A stretch of DNA of 24,151 bases from NCBI GenBank assembly GCA_000437675.1, contig FR901684.1, positions 1 to 24,151 on the forward strand. The letters are read 5' to 3'. Shown here one piece after another: positions 16,515 through 24,151 of this stretch. Made by a program: the position numbers and the translations under genes. The notes below the pieces were generated by a model. It was not told the origin of the DNA. It searched no databases and saw only the letters and a list, made by a program, of their open reading frames with translations. This DNA comes from Prevotella sp. CAG:891. GTDB lineage: Bacteria > Bacteroidota > Bacteroidia > Bacteroidales > Bacteroidaceae. Numbering within the stretch: position 1 is the first letter of the stretch; each line of letters starts with the position of its first letter.

Positions 16515-16712
16515 TACATTTGAACTGCGTTATTCTATATTGAGGTGTTGCCGGATTTACCTATTTTACAAGGAAAACATATACGGTGCAAGACTCAAAA
16601 CATAGTGTATGGTATTTCAATAGAATCCATAAATGATTTTGAACACTTACTTATAATCATAATAAACCTCTCTTGAGTATTTTAATTGGCTGCTCAAGAG
16701 AGGTTAATTAAA
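16515..16712 (+). ncRNA. Candidate structured RNA or leader between yebC and TSCPD gene
   Basis: TACATTTG (16515-16522) matches the -7 promoter box; its -33 partner is weak. A transcript from about 16529 would begin a stem, 16532-16537 with 16621-16626 and 16540-16545 with 16615-16620. This encloses further pairings (TTGCCG 16548-16553 with CGGTGCAA 16584-16591, and CATATAC 16578-16584 with GTGTATG 16605-16611). A strong 13-bp hairpin follows (16665-16677/16693-16705). The size of about 180 bases, own promoter and terminal hairpin resemble a small RNA such as a 6S-like or Bacteroidales-1-type RNA. A regulatory leader for the TSCPD gene is equally possible. I could not match it to a known riboswitch. 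Confidence 0.35.
16665..16705 (+). terminator. 13-bp perfect hairpin just upstream of the TSCPD gene
   Basis: AACCTCTCTTGAG (16665-16677) and its exact reverse complement (16693-16705) flank a 15-base loop. The bases after it, AATTAAAAT, are not a U-tract. Its end is 18 bases before the ATG at 16724, so it could end an upstream transcript, or control translation or early termination for the TSCPD gene. Confidence 0.5.
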
Positions 16713-16723
16713 ATATACATCAA

Positions 16724-16966
16724 ATGAAAACATACGATTATAATCCGCAAGGAGTTTGTTCTAGATGCATCCATATCGAACTGGATGATGAAGACAGAAT
16801 TCAATCAGTACAATTCGAAGGTGGCTGTCATGGTAATTTGCAAGGTATAGCTCACCTGGTTAAAGGTATGAAAAAAGAAGAAGTGATTGAACGGCTTCAA
16901 GGTATCAAGTGTGGTAATAAAAATACCTCATGTCCGGATCAGCTGTGCAAAGCACTTAACCAATAA
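16724..16966 (+). CDS. TSCPD domain protein (TIGR03905-like)
   Basis: An 80-residue protein of the TIGR03905 TSCPD type. The domain is also found at the C-terminus of some B12-dependent ribonucleotide reductases, but stand-alone versions have no known role. Its cysteines are C12 and C15 (CSRC), C35 (GGCHGN), C63, C70 in the name-giving TSCPD, and C75. This pattern suggests metal binding or redox activity. The start follows a 13-bp hairpin. It ends 17 bp before the converging lipoprotein gene. Family assignment is firm; function is not. Confidence 0.9.
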   Translation: MKTYDYNPQGVCSRCIHIELDDEDRIQSVQFEGGCHGNLQGIAHLVKGMKKEEVIERLQGIKCGNKNTSCPDQLCKALNQ

Positions 16967-16983
16967 CTGCTTTATAGTAGCTG

Positions 16984-17394
16984 CTATCGCTTGTAGTCTT
17001 TAGATGTTATAGATGTTTGGTATATTATCTTGCCATTCTGTTGTGAATAGTAAACGTATCTGAACGTGATATTCTCATCCTTTAAGGCCTTAAAGTTAAC
17101 GTCTGCTGTCAAACGTTTTACAAGAGCTTCTTTTAGTTGAGGAATATTTTCCGAAATAACTTGCTCGTTGAATGTTTCTAATCCATACCATTGAGTGTAT
17201 GTGCGTGATGCTATATCATAAGTGGTACTATCCAGACGAGTACCTTTTTCAGGCTCTTGAGGGCAATGATTTACTGTAAATTCCTTTGCTTCCCGATATA
17301 GTCGATTGTCGAAACTTTCTTGACAAGAGGTTAATGAGAAAAATGTCAAAAACCAAATTACATTTCTTTTGGGAAGATTTTTAAGTAGAGTCAT
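16984..17394 (-). CDS. Small lipoprotein of unknown function
   Basis: A 136-residue protein with a hydrophobic signal ending in the lipobox LTSC (C24), so it is probably anchored in an envelope membrane. The mature part is polar and mixed alpha/beta, with a Trp/Tyr-rich TQWYGLETF segment near the middle and a Tyr-rich FRYVYYSQQNGKIIYQ strand near the end. I do not recognise the family. It has its own promoter (17477-17507) and converges on the TSCPD gene with 17 bp between the stops. Confidence 0.75.
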   Translation of the reverse strand: MTLLKNLPKRNVIWFLTFFSLTSCQESFDNRLYREAKEFTVNHCPQEPEKGTRLDSTTYDIASRTYTQWYGLETFNEQVISENIPQLKEALVKRLTADVNFKALKDENITFRYVYYSQQNGKIIYQTSITSKDYKR

Positions 17395-17476
17395 GTTGTA
17401 AGTGGATTTTATTCTGATGAGTTTATTGATGATTACGAGTCATTATGCATACAAAACTTTTATGACGCAGATAACG

Positions 17477-17507
17477 CAAAGATACTTAATACTTGTTTAT
17501 AATCAAA
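17477..17507 (-). promoter_or_regulatory. Promoter of the small lipoprotein gene
   Basis: On the minus strand, TTTG (17504-17507), 19 bp, TATCTTTG (17477-17484): a full match to the Bacteroidetes consensus. The leader would be about 75 bases. A weaker rightward -7-like box, TAGCTTTT at 17513-17520, lies next to it and may serve the divergent gene at 17533. Confidence 0.65.
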
Positions 17508-17532
17508 ACAAATAGCTTTTATATCATTTTTA

Positions 17533-18030
17533 ATGAACAAATATGCATTTAACCTCACTGATGAGGATTTAGAAAAGCGCATAAATCATGCAGTTGAACT
17601 CTTTAAAGAGGGATACAACTGTTCTCAAAGTGTTGTTGCCGCCTTTGCTGATCTATATGGATATACTCCTGATCAAGCTTTTAAAATGTCATCTTCATTT
17701 GGTGGCGGTATTGGACGTATGCGTCAAACATGTGGTGCAGCTTGTGGAATGTTTTTGCTTGTAGGACTTGACTGCGGAGCAGTTGAAGGAAGCGATCGTG
17801 CCGGAAAGAGTCATAATTATCAAGAGGTTCAGAAATTGGCTGCCAAATTTGAAGAAGAAAATGGTAGCATTATTTGTGCGGAACTTTTGGGGCTTAAACA
17901 ACCAGAGCACAGCTTTCAAGCAGAAAAACGCACAACTGAGTATTATAAGAAGCGTCCATGTGTAAAAATGGTTGAAACTGGAGCTCGATTATTTGCAGAC
18001 TATCTAAAGTCAAAGTCAACCAATTTATAA
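17533..18030 (+). CDS. C_GCAxxG_C_C family protein
   Basis: A 165-residue protein of the C_GCAxxG_C_C family (putative redox or metal-binding). Visible signature: C30 in GYNCSQSVV, GGGIGRM near 57-63, C67 and C71 in QTCGAACG, C81 after GLD, C115 in IICAELLG and C143 in RPCVKM. These proteins occur widely in anaerobes with no settled function. The spacing of the cysteines is complete. It starts divergently from the lipoprotein gene and lies 67 bp before the glycosyltransferase gene. Confidence 0.9.
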   Translation: MNKYAFNLTDEDLEKRINHAVELFKEGYNCSQSVVAAFADLYGYTPDQAFKMSSSFGGGIGRMRQTCGAACGMFLLVGLDCGAVEGSDRAGKSHNYQEVQKLAAKFEEENGSIICAELLGLKQPEHSFQAEKRTTEYYKKRPCVKMVETGARLFADYLKSKSTNL

Positions 18031-18097
18031 AGAATCAGCGGAGTAGGGGATTACTACGAGGACTGTATATATAAATAGATTAAAACCAATTAGCATA

Positions 18098-19216
18098 ATG
18101 AAGATTCTTTTATTAGGAGAGTATAGTAATGTACATTATACTTTAGCTTTAGGCCTACGCTCGCTTGGACATGATGTAACGTTAGCTTCTGATGGCGATA
18201 ATTGGAAAAATTATCCTCGTGATATTGATATGCGCAGAAAATCATTGTCACCTTTAAGTAGTATTTCTTATCTATGGAAAACATGGAATCAAATACAAAG
18301 CTTTAAGGGTTACGACATTGTGCAATTGATAAATCCTGTGTTTATCCCACTAAAAGGGGAAAGAATATGGCCATTTTACCAGAAACTTCGAAAGACTAAT
18401 GGCAAAATTGTTATGGGTGCATTTGGTATGGATTATTACTATGTCAAATGTTGCCTTGATTTTAAGACCTTTGAATACAGTGATTTCAATTTCGGAAACC
18501 AAGAACGATTTTCTGATGAAAATGAATGCTTTAAGCGCGATTGGCTGTTTGGAAGTAAGGGCATTTTAAATCAGAAAATAGCTACTGATTGTGATGCAAT
18601 CGTTGCTGGGCTCTATGAATATTATGTAAGTTATTTACATCATTTTGATAATACTGATAAACTTCATTTTATTCCTTTCCCCATAAAAGTGGATCCACTT
18701 TCTGTACAATCTGTTAACCACTCTTGGACAGAAGGAGAACCCGTTAAAATTTTTGCAGGAATCCAAAAAATGCGCTCAGCCTACAAAGGTACCGACATCA
18801 TGCTGAAGGCTGCACAAAGAGTTGCAGCAGACTATCCTGAACAGTGTAAACTTAAAATATCTGAAAGCCTTCCCTTTAATCAATACATTAAATTGATGAA
18901 TGATTCAGATATAATATTAGATCAGTTGTATTCCTATACGCCAGCAATGAACGCATTGGAAGCTATGGGACGTGGCTTGATAGCTGTTACAGGAGGCGAA
19001 CCTGCAAATTACCAAGTTCTGCAAGAAACTCAATTACAACCTATTATCAATGTAAAGCCAAATGAACAAAGCGTATATGATGCATTGGCTAATGTTGTGA
19101 TTAATCGAAACAGCTTGATTCCACGCTTAAAACAAGAGTCTATTCAGTATATAGCCAAACATCATGATTTCATAAAGGTTGCCAAGCAATACGAGCATTT
19201 GTACAGATCATTGTAA
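18098..19216 (+). CDS. GT-B fold glycosyltransferase
   Basis: A 372-residue protein that reads as a GT4-like glycosyltransferase. The N-terminus MKILLLGEYSNVHYTLALGL and GHDVTLASDG form the first strand and helix of a GT-B fold. The C-terminal domain contains IFAGIQKMRSAYKGTDIMLKA and a donor-binding segment NALEAMGRGLIAVTGGEP (about residues 285-302), with the family Glu. No signal peptide or membrane helix is visible, so it should act in the cytoplasm. The sugar donor and acceptor are unknown. It is an orphan: no polysaccharide cluster surrounds it, and dnaG follows 98 bp later. Confidence 0.85.
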   Translation: MKILLLGEYSNVHYTLALGLRSLGHDVTLASDGDNWKNYPRDIDMRRKSLSPLSSISYLWKTWNQIQSFKGYDIVQLINPVFIPLKGERIWPFYQKLRKTNGKIVMGAFGMDYYYVKCCLDFKTFEYSDFNFGNQERFSDENECFKRDWLFGSKGILNQKIATDCDAIVAGLYEYYVSYLHHFDNTDKLHFIPFPIKVDPLSVQSVNHSWTEGEPVKIFAGIQKMRSAYKGTDIMLKAAQRVAADYPEQCKLKISESLPFNQYIKLMNDSDIILDQLYSYTPAMNALEAMGRGLIAVTGGEPANYQVLQETQLQPIINVKPNEQSVYDALANVVINRNSLIPRLKQESIQYIAKHHDFIKVAKQYEHLYRSL

Positions 19217-19314
19217 TAGGCACTGAACTGCCGTTATGTTTAATAGGGTGTATTCAAATTATTCAAACCATTTGAATTACTCCCCACCACTACTATATTA
19301 ATACAAGAAATTCA

Positions 19315-21303
19315 ATGATAGATAGGTCTACCATACAGCGCATAATGGATGCCGCAGATATTGTTGAGGTTGTCAGAGAATTTGTGACACTGCGAAAAGC
19401 TGGTGTGAATTACAAAGGTCTTTGTCCGTTTCATCATGAAAAAACGCCATCATTCACCGTTTCACCGGCGAAGCAACTCTGTAAATGTTTTTCATGTGGA
19501 AAGGGAGGAAATGCTGTAAATTTCTTAATGCAACTGGAGCAAATGACCTACCCTGAAGCTTTAAAATGGTTGGCAAGAAAATACGGCATAGAAGTTCGAG
19601 AGAAGGAATTAACAGACGAAGAAAAAGCAAAACAAAGTGAAAGAGAAAGTCTGTTTGCTTTGAATGATTGGGCTAATCAATATTTTCAAGAGCAATTACA
19701 TGGCAATGTAGATGGAGTTGCAATAGGTATGGCCTATTTCCGTCAGCGTGGTTTTCGTGACGAGATTATCAAAAAATTTCAATTAGGTTATGCCCTCTCT
19801 CAACGAGATGCTATAACCAAAGCGGCATTACAACATGGTTTTAAAGAGGAGTATTTAATTACTACAGGTTTAACATATCGTAGTAATGAGAATCAACTGC
19901 TTGACAGATTTCATGGTCGCGTTATATTCCCAGTATTCACTGTTTCGGGCAAGGTAGTTGCATTTGGAGGTCGCATTTTAAGCAGCGATAAAAAGTTGGC
20001 TAAATACGTCAACTCACCAGAAAGCATTATTTATAGTAAGAGTCACGAATTATATGGTTTGTTTCAAGCTAAAAATAGCATAGTTCGTAACGATTGCTGC
20101 TTTTTGGTAGAAGGTTATACGGATGTTATTTCCATGCATCAAGCTGGCATAGAGAATGTTGTAGCTTCTTCCGGCACTTCGTTGACAGATGGCCAAATTC
20201 GTCTTCTGCATAGATTTACCAATAACATCACAGTGCTTTACGATGGAGATGCTGCAGGAATCAGAGCAAGCATGCGAGGCATCGATATGTTATTGGCTGA
20301 AGGCATGAATATCAAAGTACTTCCCCTGCCTGAAGGTGAAGACCCTGATAGTTTTGTACGTTCACACCGCCCTGAAGAATTTCAACAATATATTGAAGCT
20401 CATCAAATTGACTTTATAAAATTCAAGACGAATCATTTATTAGAAGAGGCTCAACGTGATCCTATCAAGCGCGCTGAAATGATTACAGATGTGGTCAGAA
20501 GTATATCTGTCATTCCCAATCAAATTGTACGACAGATGTATGTCAGCGAATGTGCTTATATGTTAGGGGTAAGTGAGGCCTTAATAATCAATGAAATCAA
20601 TAAGCAAGTTTCGCAAACAAAGCAAAAAGGTAAAAAGGATAACAATGTTGAAAATCCCGAAGATTTGCCTAATCAGTCTGCAAGCAATCAGGAAGCAACA
20701 GTTGTATCTTCAAACCTACTAGAAGAAAACTCATCAGCTGAAGAGAAACTTCTGATTGCTATGATTATCAGATATGGTAATTGTCCGATGAATAGCAACA
20801 ATGCAGACGAATCAGACAATGATCATATCGATACTCACGAACAGCAGCAGCTGAATGTTGCCCAGTTCATTGCAAACGAGTTTGTAAATGATGGAATGGA
20901 ATTTCAGTCGCCACTTTATCAGTCAATATTGCAAGAGGCTCTTGAACAATCAAAGACAGATAATCAGTGGCAAGCACTCCCCTATTTCGTTCACCATCCT
21001 AACTTTGCCATCAGTAAACTTGCTGTTGAATTAGGTGAAGAAAACTTTTCGCTAAGTTCACGGCAAAAAGAGCAATATGTGGATGATGTTTATAGATTAG
21101 AAGAAATCGTTCCAAGATTGTTACATGATTACAAACATTCAATAATAAAAAATTATTTGAAACAAATTCTTTCGCAATTACGAGATCCCAATTTACTGTC
21201 AAATCCCGACGAATATAAAAGCTTGATGCGAAAATATATGGAAGTAAGTGCAATAGAACGCAAATTGGCCCAAATTTTAGGCGATCGCGTAATATTAAAA
21301 TAG
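19315..21303 (+). CDS. dnaG: DNA primase
   Basis: DnaG makes RNA primers at the replication fork. The 662-residue protein has the CHC2 zinc-binding domain (C37, H40, C58, C61), the RNA-polymerase domain with the basic KYVNSPES motif (230-237), the Toprim domain with E266 in VEGYTD and D310/D312 in YDGDAAG, and a C-terminal helicase-binding region (about 460-662) that carries an acidic Asn/Asp/Glu-rich linker. Length and motifs are normal for Bacteroidales. A weak promoter candidate (TATGTTTA, 19235-19242) lies in the 98-bp gap upstream. Confidence 0.97.
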   Translation: MIDRSTIQRIMDAADIVEVVREFVTLRKAGVNYKGLCPFHHEKTPSFTVSPAKQLCKCFSCGKGGNAVNFLMQLEQMTYPEALKWLARKYGIEVREKELTDEEKAKQSERESLFALNDWANQYFQEQLHGNVDGVAIGMAYFRQRGFRDEIIKKFQLGYALSQRDAITKAALQHGFKEEYLITTGLTYRSNENQLLDRFHGRVIFPVFTVSGKVVAFGGRILSSDKKLAKYVNSPESIIYSKSHELYGLFQAKNSIVRNDCCFLVEGYTDVISMHQAGIENVVASSGTSLTDGQIRLLHRFTNNITVLYDGDAAGIRASMRGIDMLLAEGMNIKVLPLPEGEDPDSFVRSHRPEEFQQYIEAHQIDFIKFKTNHLLEEAQRDPIKRAEMITDVVRSISVIPNQIVRQMYVSECAYMLGVSEALIINEINKQVSQTKQKGKKDNNVENPEDLPNQSASNQEATVVSSNLLEENSSAEEKLLIAMIIRYGNCPMNSNNADESDNDHIDTHEQQQLNVAQFIANEFVNDGMEFQSPLYQSILQEALEQSKTDNQWQALPYFVHHPNFAISKLAVELGEENFSLSSRQKEQYVDDVYRLEEIVPRLLHDYKHSIIKNYLKQILSQLRDPNLLSNPDEYKSLMRKYMEVSAIERKLAQILGDRVILK

Positions 21304-21332
21304 TCATTTCAACCTATTTTCTGTAAAAACAG

Positions 21333-21364
21333 TTTGCATGTTTCGGCGATTTTGACGAACTTTG
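21333..21364 (+). promoter_or_regulatory. Promoter of nadC
   Basis: TTTG (21333-21336), 20 bp, GAACTTTG (21357-21364): one mismatch to the TAnnTTTG box. The leader would be about 95 bases to the nadC ATG at 21467. Confidence 0.5.
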
Positions 21365-21466
21365 TATATAGGTTAGATAGCTGTATAAGCTAAATCAATA
21401 CCTACGCACTAATCATTGTGCTTCATAAGTTAATTATTCAAGTTACTAATCATATTATTAAATGCT

Positions 21467-22315
21467 ATGTTTACAGTAGACGAACTTAACGACAAACTCA
21501 TCGACCTCTCATTTTCTGAAGATATAGGTGATGGCGACCACACTACTTTATGTTGCATTCCTGAGGATGCTATAGGTAAATCAAAGCTCCTTATAAAGGA
21601 AGAAGGTATTCTGGCAGGTATGCGAATTGCGAAAGAAGTATTTCATCGTTTTGACCCAAGCATGCAGGTGGAACAATTCATCGAAGATGGTTCACATGTA
21701 AAACCCGGTGACATAGCAATGATTGTAACGGGTAAAGTGCGCTCGTTGCTGCAGACCGAACGCTTGATGCTCAATATCATGCAGCGTATGAGCGGTATTG
21801 CCACCATGACGAATAAATATGTAAAGCGTTTGGAAGGCACCAACACCCATGTGCTCGATACCCGCAAAACCACTCCCGGCATGCGTATGCTCGAAAAGGA
21901 AGCTGTCAAAATTGGCGGTGGTATGAATCACCGAATTGGATTGTTCGATATGATTTTACTTAAGGACAACCACGTCGACTTTGCCGGAGGTATTGCTAAT
22001 GCTTTGGATCGTTGTGCTGCTTACCAAAAAGAAAAAGGCTTGAATTTAAAGGTAGAAATTGAATGCCGTTCATTCGACGAAATCAAGCAGGTCATGGCAC
22101 ATGGCGGTGCTGATCGCATTATGCTCGACAATTTCTCTGTCGAAGATACCCGAAAAGCTGTAGAACTCATCAATCACCAATTCGAAACTGAGTCAAGCGG
22201 TGGTATCACATTCGATACCCTTCGTGATTATGCCGAATGTGGAGTTGACTTTATTTCTGTAGGAGCACTGACCCATTCAGTAAAAGGACTTGATATGTCA
22301 TTCAAAGCCTGCTAA
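21467..22315 (+). CDS. nadC: Nicotinate-nucleotide pyrophosphorylase (carboxylating)
   Basis: NadC converts quinolinate and PRPP to nicotinate mononucleotide in de novo NAD synthesis. The 282-residue protein carries the family motifs: SEDIGDGDHTT near 17-27, LNIMQRMSGIAT (102-113), DTRKTTPG (131-138), H155-R156 in GGMNHR, LLKDNH (164-169), VEIECR (196-201) and MLDN (219-222). No lesions. The other NAD genes (nadA, nadB) are not in the window. The C69 peptidase gene starts 3 bp after the stop. Confidence 0.96.
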   Translation: MFTVDELNDKLIDLSFSEDIGDGDHTTLCCIPEDAIGKSKLLIKEEGILAGMRIAKEVFHRFDPSMQVEQFIEDGSHVKPGDIAMIVTGKVRSLLQTERLMLNIMQRMSGIATMTNKYVKRLEGTNTHVLDTRKTTPGMRMLEKEAVKIGGGMNHRIGLFDMILLKDNHVDFAGGIANALDRCAAYQKEKGLNLKVEIECRSFDEIKQVMAHGGADRIMLDNFSVEDTRKAVELINHQFETESSGGITFDTLRDYAECGVDFISVGALTHSVKGLDMSFKAC

Positions 22316-22318
22316 ACA

Positions 22319-23974
22319 ATGAAACAAAGTATTTTAAAGAAAATAGGTCTTTCCTTTCTTCTTGCAATATGCAGTGCACAAGTAGCAGACGCATGTACGA
22401 GTTTTCTTGTAGGAAAAAAGGCATCAAACGACGGCTCTACCATCATTACTTATAACCAAGATGATTATGGAATGTTTGGTCGTTTGTTGTATTTACCAGC
22501 CGGTCATCATCCAGCCGGCAGTATGCGTAAGATCGTTGATGGCGATACCAACCATTATTTAGGCGAGATACCTGAAGTTCCCTATACTTACGCTGTAATG
22601 GGCTATATCAACGAACATCAGTTGGCCATTACTGAAACCACTTTTGGTGGACGTCATGATTTGGTTGATCCTAATGGTAAAATAGACTATGTGAGCCTCA
22701 TGACCATAGCCTTACAGCGCGCAAAGACAGCACGTGAAGCCATTAAGGTTATGACAACGCTCGTACAAGAATACGGCTATGCATCAGAAGGAGAAAGCTT
22801 TTCTATTGCTGACCCCAACGAAGTTTGGATTCTTGAAATGATTGGAAAGGGTCCTAAAGAAAAAGGAACAGTTTGGGTAGCAGTGCGCATTCCCGACGAT
22901 TGCATTTCATGTCACGCCAATCACAGTCGTATCCATCAGTTCAACATGAAGGATAAAGACAATGTGATGTATTCCAAAGACGTTATATCCTTTGCCAGAA
23001 AGCAAGGCTATTTCAATGGCAAAGATGCTGAATTCTCATTTGCTAATGCTTATGCACCAGCCGATTTTGGTGCCATTCGTTTTTGCGAAGCCAGAGTTTG
23101 GAGTTTTTACAATATGTGGGTCGAAGGAATGAACCGCTACATTGATTATGTTGACGGAAAGCACATTGGCAAAGCAGAAGTAATGCCCCTTTACTTTAAG
23201 CCCAAGCAAAAGTTGTCCTTGCAAGACGTGATGAATTCAATGCGCGATCATTATGAAGGAACACCTTTTGATATAACCCAGGATGCAGGTTCAGGCCCTT
23301 ACGAAGCTCCCTACCGCCCCACTCCGCTGACATGGACGCACAATGGCAAGGAGTACTTTAATGAACGACCCATTTCCACACAGCAAACAGCGGGTACATA
23401 CGTTATCCAATTACGTGACTATCTGCCCAACGCTGTAGGTGGTGTACTTTGGTATGGAAATGACGATCCCAATATGGTACCCTACACTCCTGTCTATTGC
23501 TCGGCAACTAAAGCACCTGAATGCTACGATCCTAAAAATGCCAGTGACGTAAAGTTTTCATGGGAGTCGGCATTTTGGGTACAGAATTGGGTTGCCAATA
23601 TGGTCTATCCAAGATACTCTCAACTCTTCCCCAGCTTAAAAGAAGCCCGTCAGGAGTTAGAAACTTCCTACGCAAAACAGCAGGCAGAAGTTGAGAAAAA
23701 AGCACAGATGCTGCTTAAAGAATCACCCGCACGAGCTGCCGCATATTTAACAGATTATTCTGCAGACTGCGCTCAGCGCATGATGAATCGCTGGATGCAA
23801 TTAGGACAATATCTGATCGTAAAGTATAATGATCAAACCATTAAACCTGAAAAAGAAGGAAAGTTTGAATTGACTCCTGATGGATTAGGTGCACGTCCTG
23901 AGCGTCCTGGATTCTCTGAGCAATATAAGAAAACAATTATAGAAACTACAGGCAACAAGTATCTGGTACCTTAA
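22319..23974 (+). CDS. Secreted C69 family dipeptidase
   Basis: A 551-residue peptidase of family C69 (PepD-like, Ntn-hydrolase fold). A signal peptide (about 1-25, ending ADA) is followed directly by C26 in CTSFLVGKKAS. In this family the N-terminal cysteine is the nucleophile exposed by processing. Other family features: DGSTIITYNQDD, the ETTFGGR segment near 107, EGESFSIADPNEVWILEM and CISCHANHSRI. The protein should act in the periplasm or outside the cell, cutting dipeptides. It follows nadC by 3 bp and shares its transcript; no functional link to NAD synthesis is evident. A terminator follows at 24007-24055. Confidence 0.92.
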   Translation: MKQSILKKIGLSFLLAICSAQVADACTSFLVGKKASNDGSTIITYNQDDYGMFGRLLYLPAGHHPAGSMRKIVDGDTNHYLGEIPEVPYTYAVMGYINEHQLAITETTFGGRHDLVDPNGKIDYVSLMTIALQRAKTAREAIKVMTTLVQEYGYASEGESFSIADPNEVWILEMIGKGPKEKGTVWVAVRIPDDCISCHANHSRIHQFNMKDKDNVMYSKDVISFARKQGYFNGKDAEFSFANAYAPADFGAIRFCEARVWSFYNMWVEGMNRYIDYVDGKHIGKAEVMPLYFKPKQKLSLQDVMNSMRDHYEGTPFDITQDAGSGPYEAPYRPTPLTWTHNGKEYFNERPISTQQTAGTYVIQLRDYLPNAVGGVLWYGNDDPNMVPYTPVYCSATKAPECYDPKNASDVKFSWESAFWVQNWVANMVYPRYSQLFPSLKEARQELETSYAKQQAEVEKKAQMLLKESPARAAAYLTDYSADCAQRMMNRWMQLGQYLIVKYNDQTIKPEKEGKFELTPDGLGARPERPGFSEQYKKTIIETTGNKYLVP

Positions 23975-24006
23975 CAAAGTAGTACGCTGTTATAATTACA
24001 ATAAAT

Positions 24007-24055
24007 AAGGCATTGAACCCACCCCATCAATGAATGGTTGTGGTTTCAATGCCTT
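24007..24055. terminator. Intrinsic terminator after the C69 gene, probably bidirectional
   Basis: AAGGCATTGAA (24007-24017) pairs exactly with TTCAATGCCTT (24045-24055), with more pairing inside (CCACC with GGTTGTGG). The plus-strand side is followed by TATTTTATATATTT; the minus-strand side is followed by a T-rich TTATTTATTGT. It ends the nadC-C69 transcript and could also stop a converging gene from the right. Confidence 0.8.
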
Positions 24056-24094
24056 TATTTTATATATTTACAGCAGCGAGTCTGTTTTGAAAAA

Positions 24095-24151
24095 TTAATG
24101 ACTCTCCCCAATAAATATAGTACTTAGTCGTCCCTTAAGAATATCTTTTTC
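24095..24151 (-). CDS. Possible 3' end of a minus-strand gene cut by the window edge
   Basis: A minus-strand frame is open from the window edge for 18 codons to a TAA at 24095-24097, ending TIFIGESH. The bidirectional-looking terminator beside it fits a converging gene. Eighteen open codons can occur by chance, and I recognise no family. Weak call. Confidence 0.22.
   Translation of the reverse strand, partial: EKDILKGRLSTIFIGESH

Noticed and set aside
16545..16600. Cobalamin riboswitch
   Set aside because: GGAAAAC...GGTGCAA recalls part of the B12 element, but the B12 box and the CCGC-ACTGT segment are missing.
1..24151. tRNA genes, rRNA, CRISPR arrays or insertion sequences
   Set aside because: I found no tRNA T-loop signatures in gaps, no regularly spaced direct repeats with unique spacers, and no transposase.

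Overview
The window looks like a chromosomal segment of a Bacteroidales bacterium (Bacteroides/Prevotella-type). The evidence is Bacteroidetes-style promoters (TTTG, 19-20 bp, TAnnTTTG) in front of several genes, few Shine-Dalgarno sequences, AT-rich coding DNA, and proteins typical of that order: a long-form PurM, a TPM-domain/LemA pair, a TIGR03905-type TSCPD protein, a C_GCAxxG_C_C protein and a secreted C69 dipeptidase. The genus cannot be fixed from sequence alone.

Layout. (1) 1-2313, plus strand: a translesion-synthesis operon. A UmuD-like self-cleaving protein with an unusually long, DNA-binding-like N-terminus lies 6 bp before umuC. Its promoter region holds two long perfect inverted repeats that interlock. 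(2) 2414-3182, minus strand: a decayed two-domain GNAT acetyltransferase with two frameshifts and an in-frame stop. (3) 3284-12187, minus strand: a run of six genes. Read 5' to 3' they are a TPM-domain membrane protein, LemA, purM, prfA, an MltF-like lipoprotein transglycosylase and a 1133-residue PD-(D/E)XK nuclease-SF1 helicase (Dna2-like). (4) 12188-13182: a 1-kb divergent intergenic region with promoters in both directions and a short 21-bp tandem repeat. (5) 13183-16966, plus strand: pheT, yebC, a candidate structured RNA or leader, and a small TSCPD protein. (6) 16984-17394, minus strand: an unknown small lipoprotein. (7) 17533-23974, plus strand: a C_GCAxxG_C_C protein, a GT-B glycosyltransferase, dnaG, nadC and a secreted C69 peptidase, closed by a strong, probably bidirectional terminator.

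Most of the window is housekeeping: translation (pheT, prfA), replication (dnaG), purine and NAD synthesis (purM, nadC) and envelope maintenance. The accessory interest is at the left end. The UmuD-like protein seems to combine an AT-hook-like and ribbon-helix-helix-like N-terminus with an S24 self-cleavage domain (A110/G111, S147, K185). This suggests a LexA-like repressor that autoregulates umuDC through the interlocked operators: a self-contained DNA-damage switch. The large nuclease-helicase is the second candidate for a less-described function.
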